A DNA stretch of 64,000 bases, from the NCBI GenBank assembly GCA_041395625.1, contig JAWLAE010000002.1, forward strand, positions 1,054,001 through 1,118,000, in the 5' to 3' direction. Shown here piece after piece: positions 28,874 to 38,703 of the stretch (its first letter is position 1; every line of letters begins with the position of its first letter). A program made the translations under genes and the position numbers. The notes under the pieces are model-generated. The model saw only the letters and a list, made by a program, of their open reading frames with translations, did not search any database and was not told the DNA's origin. Source of the stretch: CADEED01 sp041395625 (GTDB lineage: Bacteria; Pseudomonadota; Gammaproteobacteria; Steroidobacterales; Steroidobacteraceae).

Positions 28874-29767
28874 TCAATTGATCGAATCAGTCCCCGGCGC
28901 CATGTCGACACTCGCAAACAGGCGCTCGACTTCGATCGAATCGAATGCGTAGGGCCGATGACAGAACTCGCAGGTCACTGTCACGGCGCCTTCCTCTGCC
29001 AGCACCTCACGCACTTCTCGCTCGCCGAGACTGCGCAGCAGTGCGGCCACGCGTTCCGCTGAACAGCGGCATTCGAACTCGACCGGCTGCGCCGCAAACA
29101 AGCGCGCATCCTCGCCTGCCATTGCCGCGCGCACCACAACCTCGGCGGCCGGCTCGAGTACGGTTTCACTAGGCATCGTGTGTACGGCCGCGGCAAGACG
29201 CAACCACAACTCGTCGAGTGCCACGACGTCAGTGCTGCAAGCGCCAGTCTCCGGCAAACGCTGCACGAGCACGCCCGCGATCGCCTCAGCGGTCGCCGTC
29301 AATCGCACGATGCTCGGAATCTGCTCCGAGCGGTCAAAATACTCCTCCAGCGATTCGGCTAACGACTCACCCGCCAACGGCACGACACCCTGGTAGCGTG
29401 CCTCGCGATCGTCCGCCTCCACCGTCACCGCCATGTTGCCGTCGCCCACGAGCGCGCGAAATCCAGTCGCATCGCTGGCTGTATCGAATTGCGCCATCGC
29501 CCGCACCCGGAAATCATGGGTACATTGGGCGACCAGCAGCGATACTCGGCCGTTGCCCTGCAGCTGCAGGGTCAAGGCGCCCTCGAACTTCAGAGTCGCT
29601 GCCAGCAGCACGCTGGCGACCACGGCCTCACCCAGCAGAATTCTGACGGCCGGCGGATAGTCAGCGTGCTCGAGCAAGGCGGACCAGCTGGCTTCCAGGC
29701 GTACGGCCTGACCCCGCACGGGGCGCTCATCCAGCAGAAAACGGCAAACCCGATCCGACTCCAGCAT
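28874..29767 (-). CDS. hslO: Redox-regulated chaperone Hsp33
   Basis: 297 residues, the family length. The C-terminal zinc switch is present as FECRCS and, about 35 residues later, TCEFCH, giving the CXC and CXXC motifs whose oxidation releases Zn2+ and activates the chaperone. The N-terminal domain includes RGQAVRLEASW. It acts in the cytoplasm on unfolding proteins during oxidative stress. Its ATG overlaps the gatB stop (ATGA on the - strand), so it is the distal gene of the gatCAB-hslO unit. Confidence 0.96.
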   Translation of the reverse strand: MLESDRVCRFLLDERPVRGQAVRLEASWSALLEHADYPPAVRILLGEAVVASVLLAATLKFEGALTLQLQGNGRVSLLVAQCTHDFRVRAMAQFDTASDATGFRALVGDGNMAVTVEADDREARYQGVVPLAGESLAESLEEYFDRSEQIPSIVRLTATAEAIAGVLVQRLPETGACSTDVVALDELWLRLAAAVHTMPSETVLEPAAEVVVRAAMAGEDARLFAAQPVEFECRCSAERVAALLRSLGEREVREVLAEEGAVTVTCEFCHRPYAFDSIEVERLFASVDMAPGTDSIN

Positions 29768-31239
29768 CAGTCCGGCGACGCAATCAGTTTCGCTTTCAAC
29801 AACTCGTTGAGCTGGGCCGGATTGGCCTTGCCACCAGTCGCTTTCATCACCTGGCCAACGAAATAGCCGAACAACTTGTCTTTGCCGGCACGATAGTCCG
29901 CGAGCTGCGCCGGGCTCTTGGCGATGACCTCATCGATCGCACGCTCGATCGCACCGGTGTCGGTGATCTGCCGCAAGCCCTTCGATTCGATGATCGCGTC
30001 GACCTCACGACCGCTCGTCCACATCTCCTCGAATACGTCTTTCGCGATCTTGCCGGAAATCGTATTGTCGGCGATGCGACGCAACAGAGCGGCGAGGGAC
30101 GGCGCACTGATCCTGCTCGCTGTAATCTCCAGGTTATTGGCATTGAGCGCTGCGGCCAACGCGCCTGACACCCAGTTGGCCGCGAGCTTGGCATGTTCGG
30201 CGGAAGGCGGGCTGCTTGCGATTGCCGCGGCCGTGGCCTCGAAGTAATCGGCCAAGTCGCGTCCCGCGGTCAACACGCCGGCATCGTACTCCGACAATCC
30301 ATAAGAGCTGCTGAACCGCGCCGCTTTCTGATCCGGCAACTCCGGCAAGCTGGCGCGCACCTGGTCGATGTATGCCTGATCAATCTCGAGCGGCAACAGA
30401 TCCGGATCCGGGAAGTAACGGTAGTCGTTGGCCTCCTCTTTCGAACGCATCGAACGCGTCTCGTCCTCGTCGGGATCGTACAGCCGTGTTTCCTGCACTA
30501 CCTTGCCGCCCGACTCGAGCAGATCGATCTGCCGCGCCACTTCGTAGTTGATCGCTTTTTCGACGTAGCGGAAGGAATTGATGTTCTTGATCTCGGCGCG
30601 CGTCCCGAACTCGCTGGCGCCGCGCTTGCGCACCGACACATTGGCGTCGCAACGGAACGAACCCTCCTGCATGTTGCCGTCGCAGATCTCGAGATACCGC
30701 ACCAGGGTGTGCACCTTCTTGAGGTATGCGACCGCTTCCTTGGCGGAACGCATGTCCGGTTCGGACACGATCTCGACCAGGGGCGTACCGGCTCGGTTCA
30801 GATCGATGCCCGTGAATTTGCCGAGGCCTTCATGCATCGACTTGCCGGCGTCTTCCTCGAGATGGGCGCGAGTGATGCCAATCCGCTTGCGCTCGCCATC
30901 ATCGAGCACGATGTCGAGCGACCCCTGGCTAACGATTGGCAGCTCGAACTGACTGATCTGGTAGCCTTTGGGAAGATCCGGATAGAAGTAATTCTTGCGC
31001 GCGAACACCGAGCGCGGCGCAATCGAAGCGCCCACGGCCAACCCGAACATGACGGCCATGCGCACCACTTCCGCGTTCAGCACGGGCAGCACGCCGGGGT
31101 AACCGAGGTCGACCAGATTCGCCTGCGCGTTCGGGCTGGCGCCATAGGCCGTGGCCGAGCCCGAGAAGATCTTCGAGCGCGTCGCGAGCTGCGCATGGAT
31201 TTCGAGCCCGATGACGGTTTCCCAATCGTTAGTGCTCAT
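29767..31239 (-). CDS. gatB: Asp/Glu-tRNA amidotransferase subunit B
   Basis: 490 residues, full length. The start WETVIGLEIHAQL and the segments SYPGVLP-like DLGYPGVLPVLNAE, FARKNYFYPDLPKGYQ, RAGTPLVEIVSEPD and DYRYFPDPDLLPL are all typical. GatB phosphorylates Glu-tRNA-Gln or Asp-tRNA-Asn and carries the tRNA-binding YqeY-like tail (about 330-490). The presence of gatCAB implies that this organism makes Gln-tRNA or Asn-tRNA by transamidation. gatA is 10 bp upstream. Confidence 0.97.
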   Translation of the reverse strand: MSTNDWETVIGLEIHAQLATRSKIFSGSATAYGASPNAQANLVDLGYPGVLPVLNAEVVRMAVMFGLAVGASIAPRSVFARKNYFYPDLPKGYQISQFELPIVSQGSLDIVLDDGERKRIGITRAHLEEDAGKSMHEGLGKFTGIDLNRAGTPLVEIVSEPDMRSAKEAVAYLKKVHTLVRYLEICDGNMQEGSFRCDANVSVRKRGASEFGTRAEIKNINSFRYVEKAINYEVARQIDLLESGGKVVQETRLYDPDEDETRSMRSKEEANDYRYFPDPDLLPLEIDQAYIDQVRASLPELPDQKAARFSSSYGLSEYDAGVLTAGRDLADYFEATAAAIASSPPSAEHAKLAANWVSGALAAALNANNLEITASRISAPSLAALLRRIADNTISGKIAKDVFEEMWTSGREVDAIIESKGLRQITDTGAIERAIDEVIAKSPAQLADYRAGKDKLFGYFVGQVMKATGGKANPAQLNELLKAKLIASPD

Positions 31240-31249
31240 GCAGCCCGCC

Positions 31250-32707
31250 TCACTCGGCCCAGACCAGCGGCACGCGTCGGTGCCAGTCAGTAGCCAACTG
31301 GTACTGGTGCGCCACGTTCAGCAGCCTGGCTTCGGCAAAGTGCGCACCGATGATCTGCAGACCCACCGGCAGCTCGGCAGCGAAACCGCACGGGATCGAC
31401 AGCGCCGGCAAGCCGGCCATGTTGGCCCCGATGGTATAGATGTCGTTGAGATACATCGTAATCGGATCCGCGGTCTTGGCACCGAGCGCGAAGGCGGGCG
31501 TGGGTGTGGTGGGCCCAACGAGCACGTCGACATTGGCGAACGCCCGCGCGAAATCCTGCGCGATCAGCTGTCGCACACGCTGCGCCTTGAGATAGTAGGC
31601 ATCGTAATAGCCGGCGGACAGGACATAGGTGCCAGTCATGATGCGCCGCTTGACCTCGGCACCAAAGCCTTCGCCGCGCGAGCGCTTGTAGAGATCTTCC
31701 AGATTGACCGGATCCTGGCAGCGGTAGCCGAAGCGCACGCCGTCAAAACGCGCCAGATTCGACGAGGCCTCGGCTGGTGCGACCACATAGTAAGTAGGCA
31801 CCGACAAAGGCAACGCCGGCAGATCGACCTCGACCAGCGTCGCACCGAGCTGCTCGTAGACGGCCAGCGCGGCACGTACCGCTGCGGCGACCGCAGGATC
31901 GAGTCCGGCGTCGAAAAATTGCTGAATGATCCCAATCCGCAGGCCCTGCAGCGAGTCGCCAAGCGTCGCCGTGTAATCCGGCACCGGCGCATCGACGCTG
32001 GTGGAATCGTGCGGATCGAATCCCGCCATGACATTGAGCACGAGCGCTGCGTCTTCCGCTGTTAAAGCGATGATGCCCGCCTGATCGAGGCTCGAGGCGA
32101 ATGCGATCATGCCGTACCGCGACACCCGACCATAAGTGGGTTTGATGCCCGTGACGCCACAGAGCGCTGCCGGCTGCCGGATTGAGCCACCCGTATCCGT
32201 CGCCGTCGCCATCGGGGTGAGGCGCGCGGCAACTGCCGCCGCCGAGCCGCCCGACGACCCGCCCGGCACCAGTGCGGGATTCCAGGGGTTCTTGACTGCG
32301 CCGAAGTAACTCGTTTCGTTCGACGAGCCCATGGCGAATTCGTCCATGTTCGCCTTGCCGAGCATGATCATGCCGGCCTGCCGCAGCCGGGCGACGACCG
32401 TTGCGTCGTACGGCGAGACGAAATTGTCCAGCATCCGCGAACCACACGTGGTGCGCACGCCCTTGGTACAGAAGATGTCCTTATGCAGGACCGGCAGCCC
32501 GGTCAGGGGTTTGGCAGTGCCGGCCGCGATCTGCCCGTCAGCCGCCGCCGCCGCCGCCATGGCCGAATCCGCTGTGATCGAAATCACGGAATTGAGCGCC
32601 GGCTGACTCTCGTCGATGCGCTTCAGCAGCGCGCGGGTCAGCTCGACTGACGAGAACTCCTTGGCCCGCAAGCCCCGAGCAAGCTCTGCGAGGGTCTTCT
32701 TGAACAT
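31250..32707 (-). CDS. gatA: Asp/Glu-tRNA amidotransferase subunit A
   Basis: 485 residues, full length, of the amidase-signature family. The catalytic triad is visible: Lys in GLPVLHKDIFC, cis-Ser in PGGSSGGSAAAVA and the nucleophile Ser in TDTGGSIRQPAALCG. GatA hydrolyses glutamine and channels ammonia to GatB. It lies 9 bp downstream of gatC and 10 bp upstream of gatB. Confidence 0.97.
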   Translation of the reverse strand: MFKKTLAELARGLRAKEFSSVELTRALLKRIDESQPALNSVISITADSAMAAAAAADGQIAAGTAKPLTGLPVLHKDIFCTKGVRTTCGSRMLDNFVSPYDATVVARLRQAGMIMLGKANMDEFAMGSSNETSYFGAVKNPWNPALVPGGSSGGSAAAVAARLTPMATATDTGGSIRQPAALCGVTGIKPTYGRVSRYGMIAFASSLDQAGIIALTAEDAALVLNVMAGFDPHDSTSVDAPVPDYTATLGDSLQGLRIGIIQQFFDAGLDPAVAAAVRAALAVYEQLGATLVEVDLPALPLSVPTYYVVAPAEASSNLARFDGVRFGYRCQDPVNLEDLYKRSRGEGFGAEVKRRIMTGTYVLSAGYYDAYYLKAQRVRQLIAQDFARAFANVDVLVGPTTPTPAFALGAKTADPITMYLNDIYTIGANMAGLPALSIPCGFAAELPVGLQIIGAHFAEARLLNVAHQYQLATDWHRRVPLVWAE

Positions 32708-32716
32708 GAACCCGAC

Positions 32717-33007
32717 CTACTCGATGACTTTGGGCACTAGATAGAGGCCGGCCTCGACCTGCGGCGCATTGCGCTGGTATGTCTCGTGGTTGTCCGTCTC
32801 GACCACCTCGTCGGGCCGTAGGCGCTGTGCGAGGCCCGGCAACGGGTGCGCCATCGGCACGACATCCACCGTGTCGGCCCCCTCGAGCTGGCTAACCAGA
32901 TCGACGATCCGCGACAGGCTTTCTTGGTAGACCGGCACCTCAGCCTCGCTCAGGTTGAGGCGGGCCAGGTGCGCGATGGACTGGATCTGGGCTCGGTCGA
33001 GGCTCAT
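32717..33007 (-). CDS. gatC: Asp/Glu-tRNA amidotransferase subunit C
   Basis: 96 residues from ATG 33007 (MSLDRAQIQSIAHLARLNLS), the standard GatC start and length; the frame is open further upstream but would run into mreB. The C-terminus holds the APQVEAGLYLVPKVIE signature that wraps between GatA and GatB. First gene of the gatCAB-hslO unit. Confidence 0.95.
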   Translation of the reverse strand: MSLDRAQIQSIAHLARLNLSEAEVPVYQESLSRIVDLVSQLEGADTVDVVPMAHPLPGLAQRLRPDEVVETDNHETYQRNAPQVEAGLYLVPKVIE

Positions 33008-33122
33008 AAAAAAGTTGCGCAAAGTGTGCGCGAAATCATACACGTTGCCTTGTGGAGTGTCCTGTAGATTGTTAAATTGACAGAATATTTCGCGCTGGAT
33101 GGCGCGTCTCGGTCGCCAATTA
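33008..33122. promoter_or_regulatory. Divergent promoter region, gatC / mreB
   Basis: These 115 bp contain an AT-rich patch (GTTAAATTGACAG, 33071-33083) with a perfect -35 hexamer TTGACA at 33077-33082 in the mreB direction. The -10 at normal spacing is poor, so the exact promoter is uncertain. mreB has no obvious Shine-Dalgarno sequence before ATG 33123. Confidence 0.4.
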
Positions 33123-34166
33123 ATGTTCAAACGTTTACGAGGCTTGTTCTCGACCGATCTATCGATCGATCTCGGGACCGCCAACACGCTTATCTATGTC
33201 CGCGACAAGGGCATCGTGCTCAATGAGCCATCAGTGGTCGCTGTGCAGGATGAACCGAGCCGCGGCGGCAAGGTCATCGTAGCCGTCGGCGCCGAGGCCA
33301 AGAACATGCTCGGCCGCACGCCCGGGCATATCACTGCCGTACGGCCGATGAAGGACGGCGTCATCGCCGACTTCACGTACACCGAAAAGATGCTGCAGTA
33401 TTTCATCAGCAAGGTGCACGGCAATCGCGTACTGAAGCCCTCGCCGCGCGTGCTCGTTTGCGTGCCCATTGGCTCTACGCAGGTTGAGCGTCGCGCGATC
33501 AAGGAATCGGCCGAGGGCGCCGGCGCGCGCAGCGTCGGAATTGTTAGCGAGCCCATGGCGGCCGCTGTTGGCGCGGGCCTGCCCGTGCATGAACCGCGTG
33601 GCTCGATGGTGCTCGATATCGGCGGCGGCACGTCCGAAGTCGCGGTGCTATCGTTGAACGGCATCGTCTATGCGGCCTCGGCACGCATCGGCGGCGATCG
33701 CTTCGACGAAGCGATCATGAACTACGTCAGACGCAACTACGGTATTCTGATCGGCGAGGCGACTGCGGAACGCATCAAGATCGAAATCGGTTCCGCCTAC
33801 CCGGGCCAACAGGTGCGGGAGCTGTCAGTGAAGGGCCGCAACCTGTCCGAAGGCGTGCCACGCAGCTTCACGCTCAATTCGAACGAGATCCTGGAAGCGC
33901 TGCAGGAGCCGCTGCAAGGGATCGTTGGCGCGGTCAAACAGGCGCTCGAACAGACACCACCCGAACTGGGCGCGGATGTTGCCGAACGCGGCATCGTTCT
34001 AACAGGTGGTGGCGCACTGTTGCTCGACATCGACAAACTGCTGATGGAAGAGACGGGCCTGCCGGTGGTGATCGCCGAAGATCCGCTGACTTGCGTAGCG
34101 CGCGGCGGTGGTCGCATCCTCGAATTGATGGACGAGATGGGGCCGGGCCACTTCGGACTCGAATAG
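33123..34166 (+). CDS. mreB: Rod-shape-determining actin homologue MreB
   Basis: 347 residues from ATG 33123, exactly the E. coli length. The start MFKRLRGLFSTDLSIDLGTA includes the phosphate-1 loop. VLDIGGGTSEVAVLS is phosphate-2 and VLTGGGALLLDIDKLL lies in the adenosine region. The amphipathic N-terminus binds the membrane. MreB filaments steer lateral wall synthesis with MreC, MreD, PBP2 and RodA, all encoded next in order. Confidence 0.98.
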   Translation: MFKRLRGLFSTDLSIDLGTANTLIYVRDKGIVLNEPSVVAVQDEPSRGGKVIVAVGAEAKNMLGRTPGHITAVRPMKDGVIADFTYTEKMLQYFISKVHGNRVLKPSPRVLVCVPIGSTQVERRAIKESAEGAGARSVGIVSEPMAAAVGAGLPVHEPRGSMVLDIGGGTSEVAVLSLNGIVYAASARIGGDRFDEAIMNYVRRNYGILIGEATAERIKIEIGSAYPGQQVRELSVKGRNLSEGVPRSFTLNSNEILEALQEPLQGIVGAVKQALEQTPPELGADVAERGIVLTGGGALLLDIDKLLMEETGLPVVIAEDPLTCVARGGGRILELMDEMGPGHFGLE

Positions 34167-34178
34167 CCATCGGCTGCC

Positions 34179-35132
34179 GTGGCTAAGTTCGGCACCAACA
34201 CTCGCTCGCTCACCGGACGGAGCCCAGCCTACGGCTTTCGCTTCTTCGTCTATTCGGTGGTCTGCGTCGCCCTGATGTTCTACGACCAACGAGGCGGTTG
34301 GCTGGAGACCGTACGCAGCGGTCTTTCTGCGGTCGCCTATCCCTTGCAGCTCGCGGTCAACTCGCCAAGCGCGGCCTGGCGCTGGACGCGTGGCAATTTC
34401 ACCGACCGAGCGCAGCTGACTGCCGAGAACGCGGCGCTCGCCGCCGAACTGCGTGAGCTGAAGCTGAAAGCTTTGCGGTTTGCCGCGCTGGAGCGGGAGA
34501 ACGCGCAACTGCGTGGCCTGCGGCGCGCAATTCCGCCGCTCATCGACAAGACATTGATCGGTGAAGTAGTTAGCGTCGAGCTGTCCGTGCTGCGGCAGCG
34601 CCTGCTGATCAATCGCGGCGCCGCCAATGGCGTCGTCAAGGCGCAACCCGTGATGACGGCCGACGGCGTGCTGGGTCAGGTGCTGCGGGTCGGCCCGTGG
34701 AGCTCGGAGATCATTCTGATCACCGATGCGGAGCACGCGTTGCCGGTGGAAGTAGCGCGTAGCGGCCTGCGGACCATTGCCGTTGGTGTCGGCGAAGCGG
34801 ATCGACTCAGCCTGCCCTACGTACCGCTCAATTCGGATATCCGTGAAGGCGACCAATTGGTCACCTCGGGCTTGGGTGGCGTGTTTCCGCACGGCCTGCC
34901 GGTCGCCAGCATCGCCAGTGCGAAACGCGATCCTTCGCAATCGCTGGCACAAATCTTCGCGACGCCGACCGCGCGCGTCGACCGCGACCGGCACGTCCTG
35001 TTCGTCTGGTTTTCGCCAGCGCACCCGGCGGCCGCGGCAGACGAGCAGACCGCCGGCTCGGCGGCATTCCAGCCGACCCCAACGCCGTCCGCTGCGCCGA
35101 TGGCGTCCGACCCAACGGAACCGCAGGAATGA
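34179..35132 (+). CDS. mreC: Rod-shape-determining protein MreC
   Basis: 317 residues with a GTG start 12 bp after mreB. One membrane helix lies near 20-38 and a coiled coil near 72-112 (ENAALAAELRELKLKALRF). A beta-rich periplasmic domain follows with the pattern RGAANGVVKAQPVMTADGVLG and VTSGLGGVFPHGLPV. A Pro/Ala-rich tail ends the protein. MreC links MreB to the periplasmic synthases. The stop overlaps mreD by 4 bp. Confidence 0.96.
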   Translation: MAKFGTNTRSLTGRSPAYGFRFFVYSVVCVALMFYDQRGGWLETVRSGLSAVAYPLQLAVNSPSAAWRWTRGNFTDRAQLTAENAALAAELRELKLKALRFAALERENAQLRGLRRAIPPLIDKTLIGEVVSVELSVLRQRLLINRGAANGVVKAQPVMTADGVLGQVLRVGPWSSEIILITDAEHALPVEVARSGLRTIAVGVGEADRLSLPYVPLNSDIREGDQLVTSGLGGVFPHGLPVASIASAKRDPSQSLAQIFATPTARVDRDRHVLFVWFSPAHPAAAADEQTAGSAAFQPTPTPSAAPMASDPTEPQE

Positions 35133-35605
35133 GCTGGCCAGGCGAACCGCGCAAGATGCTCGCGCTGACCATGTTGTTAGCCTTGGGAGTACAGCTGTTA
35201 CCGCTGCCCATCTGGCTGTCGATCATGCGGCCCGCGTTCCTGGTATTGGTCGTGCTCTATTGGTGCATCGCCGCACCGCGGGCGGGCGGAATTCTCGTCG
35301 CGTTCGTCGCTGGTCTCGCGCTCGATGTAACCAAAGGCGCGGTACTGGGGCAACACGCCTTGTCGGTCTGTATGGTCGCCTACATCGCCATCACGTTCCA
35401 TCAGCGTCTGCGCAATCAGACCATGCTGCAGCAGTCGCTATTCATCTTCGCCATGCTGGCGCTGTACGAGGTCGTCGTCTGGAGCATCGACGGCTGGACT
35501 GGGCACGCGGTCAATTCTCCCTGGCGCTGGGTGCACCCGATGATCGGTGCGGCACTCTGGCCGATCGTTGCGTTGGCGCTCGGTCGCACGCACGCGGCCC
35601 GGTAG
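35129..35605 (+). CDS. mreD: Rod-shape-determining protein MreD
   Basis: 158 residues, nearly all hydrophobic, with about five membrane helices, the usual MreD size and character. Recognisable segments are GILVAFVAGLALDVTKGAVLGQHAL and WRWVHPMIGAALWPI-like stretches. ATG 35129 overlaps the mreC stop (ATGA). mrdA follows after 13 bp. Confidence 0.92.
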   Translation: MSWPGEPRKMLALTMLLALGVQLLPLPIWLSIMRPAFLVLVVLYWCIAAPRAGGILVAFVAGLALDVTKGAVLGQHALSVCMVAYIAITFHQRLRNQTMLQQSLFIFAMLALYEVVVWSIDGWTGHAVNSPWRWVHPMIGAALWPIVALALGRTHAAR

Positions 35606-35618
35606 CGGGTCAATCACA

Positions 35619-37553
35619 ATGGGCGCCGTACGCATCAAGGATCGCTGGGGCGAACAACGATTGTTCGAGCAGCGTTCGTTGGTCGCTGCCATAGTCATCT
35701 TTCTCCTGACCAGCGTTCTGATCAGCCGACTGGTGGTGCTGCAGGTGATGCGCCACGACTACTACACTGAGTTGTCAGCCGGCAATCGGGTGCGACTGGA
35801 ACCACTGCCGGCACCGCGCGGTCTGATCCTCGACCGCCATGGCAAAGTACTCGCCGACAACCAGCCCGCTTTCCAGCTGGAACTGGTGCGGGAACAGGTA
35901 CCTGATGTCGACGCGACGCTGCAACGACTGGTGGAGATTGGTCTGCTGCCAGCCGACGATGTCGCCGACGTGCGCAAGCAGATACGGTCGCGGCGCAGTT
36001 TCGAAGGCGTGCCCATACGCTTGCGCATGACCGATGAAGAGATTGCACGTTTCGCAGTGCATCGGTTCGAGTTTCCGGGCGTCGACATCGCCACCCGGCT
36101 GGCGCGCAGCTATCCACACACCGAAACAGCTGTACATGCGCTCGGCTATGTCGCCGCGATCAGCGAAGCGGACTTGAAGCGCATCGACAGCACAGCGTAC
36201 GCGGGCACCTCCCTGATCGGCAAACTGGGCATCGAGGCCGCATACGAAAAGGAACTACACGGCAGCAATGGCTCGCGCGAAATCCTGGTCAATGCGGCGG
36301 GCCGTTCAGTCGAACGTGCGGGTGCGTTCGTACCGGATTTGCGGCGCGTTGCACCCGTGGCCGGTGCCGATATCATCACGAGTATCGATCTGGAAACGCA
36401 GCGCATCGCCGAGGAGGCGCTCATCGATCGACGCGGCTCGATCGTAGCGCTCGATCCCGATACGGGCGACGTCATCGCACTCGTCAGTCGTCCGGGATTC
36501 GATCCCAATGCGTTCGGCCGCGGCCTGACACGCGCCGAGTTCGCCGCGTTGAATGAGAATATCGATCGCCCACTGCTCAATCGCGCTCTCAAAGGTGCCT
36601 ATCCGCCGGGCTCGACCATCAAGCCGATCGTCGCGCTCGCCGGGCTTGCCTATGGCGTCACGGTGCCCGAGAAGACGCGCATGTGTGGCGGCTACTTCAC
36701 GCTGCCCGGATCACGCCACCGATTCCGCGACTGGAAGCCGCGTGGCCATGGTCGGATGGATATGCTGTCGGCCATTGCGCAGTCCTGCGATGTGTACTTC
36801 TACGATCTGGCAGCGCAGATCGGCGTCGATAGGCTGGCAGAGTTCCTATCGCACTTCGGCCTCGGCACGCTCACCGGAATCGATATCAGCGGCGAGAAGC
36901 ATGGCCTGTTGCCGACCCCCGCGTGGAAGCGCAAAGCGTTTTCGCGCCCTGCCGATCAGGTGTGGTTCCCTGGCGAAACGGTGATTTTTGGTATCGGCCA
37001 GGGATATCTCACCGCGACACCGCTACAGATGGCGCACGCCGCGTCGATTATCGCCTCGCGCGGCAAGAGGTACCGCCCTCGCCTGGTCACCGGCCTGCGC
37101 GATCCGGTGACTAACAAGACTCGCAGGCTCGAACCGCAGCTTGTCGAGCAGATCGACGTGGCGCAGCCGGACGCATGGGACGTTGCTATTGGCGGAATGG
37201 TGAAGGTGATGAATGGCGGCACAGCGTCTCGTAGCCAGGCTGGTGCCAAGTACCAGATCGCTGGCAAAACGGGTACTGCACAGGTCTTCTCGATCGCGCA
37301 GAATGCCAAGTACGACGAATCGAAGATCGACGAGCGGCTGCGCGACCACGCTTGGTTCATTGCCTTCGCGCCGGCTGAGGCACCGAAGATCGCCGTCGCG
37401 ATCATGGTCGAGAACGGTCGCAGCGGCAGCGGCACGGCGGCACCGATCGCCCGCCGCGTCATCGACACGTATCTGTTAGGCGCACCAACCACCGAACTGC
37501 CGGCCGTCAAACCGATCGCCGGCAGCGCCACGGTTCCGCCGGCAACGGAGTAG
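35619..37553 (+). CDS. mrdA: Penicillin-binding protein 2, elongation transpeptidase
   Basis: 644 residues from ATG 35619; an upstream in-frame start would lie inside mreD. TM helix about 20-42, dimerisation (pedestal) domain about 50-230, transpeptidase about 260-620. Active-site motifs: GSTIKP (SxxK), SCD in AQSCDVYFYD (SxN position) and KTGTAQVF (KTG). It cross-links peptidoglycan in the periplasm with RodA, encoded next. Confidence 0.97.
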   Translation: MGAVRIKDRWGEQRLFEQRSLVAAIVIFLLTSVLISRLVVLQVMRHDYYTELSAGNRVRLEPLPAPRGLILDRHGKVLADNQPAFQLELVREQVPDVDATLQRLVEIGLLPADDVADVRKQIRSRRSFEGVPIRLRMTDEEIARFAVHRFEFPGVDIATRLARSYPHTETAVHALGYVAAISEADLKRIDSTAYAGTSLIGKLGIEAAYEKELHGSNGSREILVNAAGRSVERAGAFVPDLRRVAPVAGADIITSIDLETQRIAEEALIDRRGSIVALDPDTGDVIALVSRPGFDPNAFGRGLTRAEFAALNENIDRPLLNRALKGAYPPGSTIKPIVALAGLAYGVTVPEKTRMCGGYFTLPGSRHRFRDWKPRGHGRMDMLSAIAQSCDVYFYDLAAQIGVDRLAEFLSHFGLGTLTGIDISGEKHGLLPTPAWKRKAFSRPADQVWFPGETVIFGIGQGYLTATPLQMAHAASIIASRGKRYRPRLVTGLRDPVTNKTRRLEPQLVEQIDVAQPDAWDVAIGGMVKVMNGGTASRSQAGAKYQIAGKTGTAQVFSIAQNAKYDESKIDERLRDHAWFIAFAPAEAPKIAVAIMVENGRSGSGTAAPIARRVIDTYLLGAPTTELPAVKPIAGSATVPPATE

Positions 37554-37563
37554 GACTACTGCG

Positions 37564-38703
37564 ATGATCTACGAAGAAGTGGAAGTTGGATCGCGTACGC
37601 GACGTACGCTGACCGCCACGGCGCGCATCCTGCTGGCGCTGAAGCTGGATGGCCCGCTGCTCGTTGGTCTCGGGCTGCTGGCCGTCTATGGCCTGGTCAT
37701 TCTGTACAGCGCCTCGGGCCAGAACATCGACAAAGTGCTGGACGCCGCGATGCGCGTCGCGCTCGGTGGCATCGCAATGTGTGCGCTGGCGCAGGTGAAG
37801 CCATCGTTCCTGCGCAGTGTTTCCCCGTGGCTGTTCGTGATCGGCTGCATTCTCCTGGTAATCGTCGATGTCGTCGGCTACATCGGCAAAGGCGCGCAAC
37901 GCTGGTTGGATCTCGGCGTATTTCGCTTCCAGCCGTCCGAAATCATGAAACTGGCGGTACCCATGACCTGCGCATGGTGGTTGCAGGATCGGCCCATCCC
38001 CATCGATACGCGCAGTCTCATCGTGCTGACGTTCGCTATCCTGATACCGGCCGGCCTGACGATCGCGCAGCCGGACCTCGGAACCGGCGGTTTGATACTG
38101 ATCGGTGGCCTGATGGTGCTGATCATGGCCGGCCTGAAGGTGCGTATCATGGCCGCGCTCGCCGCGTTGGGTGTCGTCGTGGCCTACTTCGGCTGGAGTT
38201 TTCTGCACGACTATCAGCGGCAGCGCGTTTTGACGCTGCTCGATCCGGAGTCCGACCCGCTGGGTGCGGGGTATCACATCATCCAATCGCAGATTGCCAT
38301 TGGTTCAGGTGGCATCTTCGGCAAAGGCTGGCTCAACGGCAGTCAGGGACAGCTCGAGTTCCTCCCAGAACGATCCACCGACTTCATCTACGCAGTAATC
38401 GGCGAGGAATTCGGCATGGTCGGCATCGTGCTGCTGCTGCTGCTGTACCTGTTCGTCGTCGCCCGTGCACTCTATCTCGCGATTGAGATGCAGGACACCT
38501 TCGGCCGATTGCTGGGGGGCAGCATCGCGCTTACGTTCTTCGTGTATGTGTTCATCAATGCCGGTATGGTGAGTGGTCTGCTGCCGGTCGTCGGCGTGCC
38601 GTTGCCGTTGATCAGCTACGGCGGCACTTCCATGGTGACCCTGCTCGCGGGCTTCGGTATTCTCATGTCGCTCTACTCACATCGCAAACTGATTGGCTCT
38701 TGA
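37564..38703 (+). CDS. mrdB: SEDS glycosyltransferase RodA
   Basis: 379 residues with about ten membrane helices. SEDS hallmarks: GKGAQRWLDLGVFRFQPSE with the catalytic-loop Trp, QPDLGTGGLI, the large loop SQIAIGSGGIFGKGWLNGSQ with LEFLPERSTDFIYAVIGEEFG, and GVPLPLISYGGTSM near the end. It polymerises lipid II with PBP2. RodA is the protein name; mrdB is the locus symbol. The stop overlaps mltB (TGATG). Confidence 0.97.
   Translation: MIYEEVEVGSRTRRTLTATARILLALKLDGPLLVGLGLLAVYGLVILYSASGQNIDKVLDAAMRVALGGIAMCALAQVKPSFLRSVSPWLFVIGCILLVIVDVVGYIGKGAQRWLDLGVFRFQPSEIMKLAVPMTCAWWLQDRPIPIDTRSLIVLTFAILIPAGLTIAQPDLGTGGLILIGGLMVLIMAGLKVRIMAALAALGVVVAYFGWSFLHDYQRQRVLTLLDPESDPLGAGYHIIQSQIAIGSGGIFGKGWLNGSQGQLEFLPERSTDFIYAVIGEEFGMVGIVLLLLLYLFVVARALYLAIEMQDTFGRLLGGSIALTFFVYVFINAGMVSGLLPVVGVPLPLISYGGTSMVTLLAGFGILMSLYSHRKLIGS

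Noticed and set aside
28872..28883. Palindrome GATCAATTGATC between the CpxA-like and hslO genes
   Set aside because: It overlaps the hslO stop at a convergent junction, where no promoter is expected; there is no T-run to make it a terminator.
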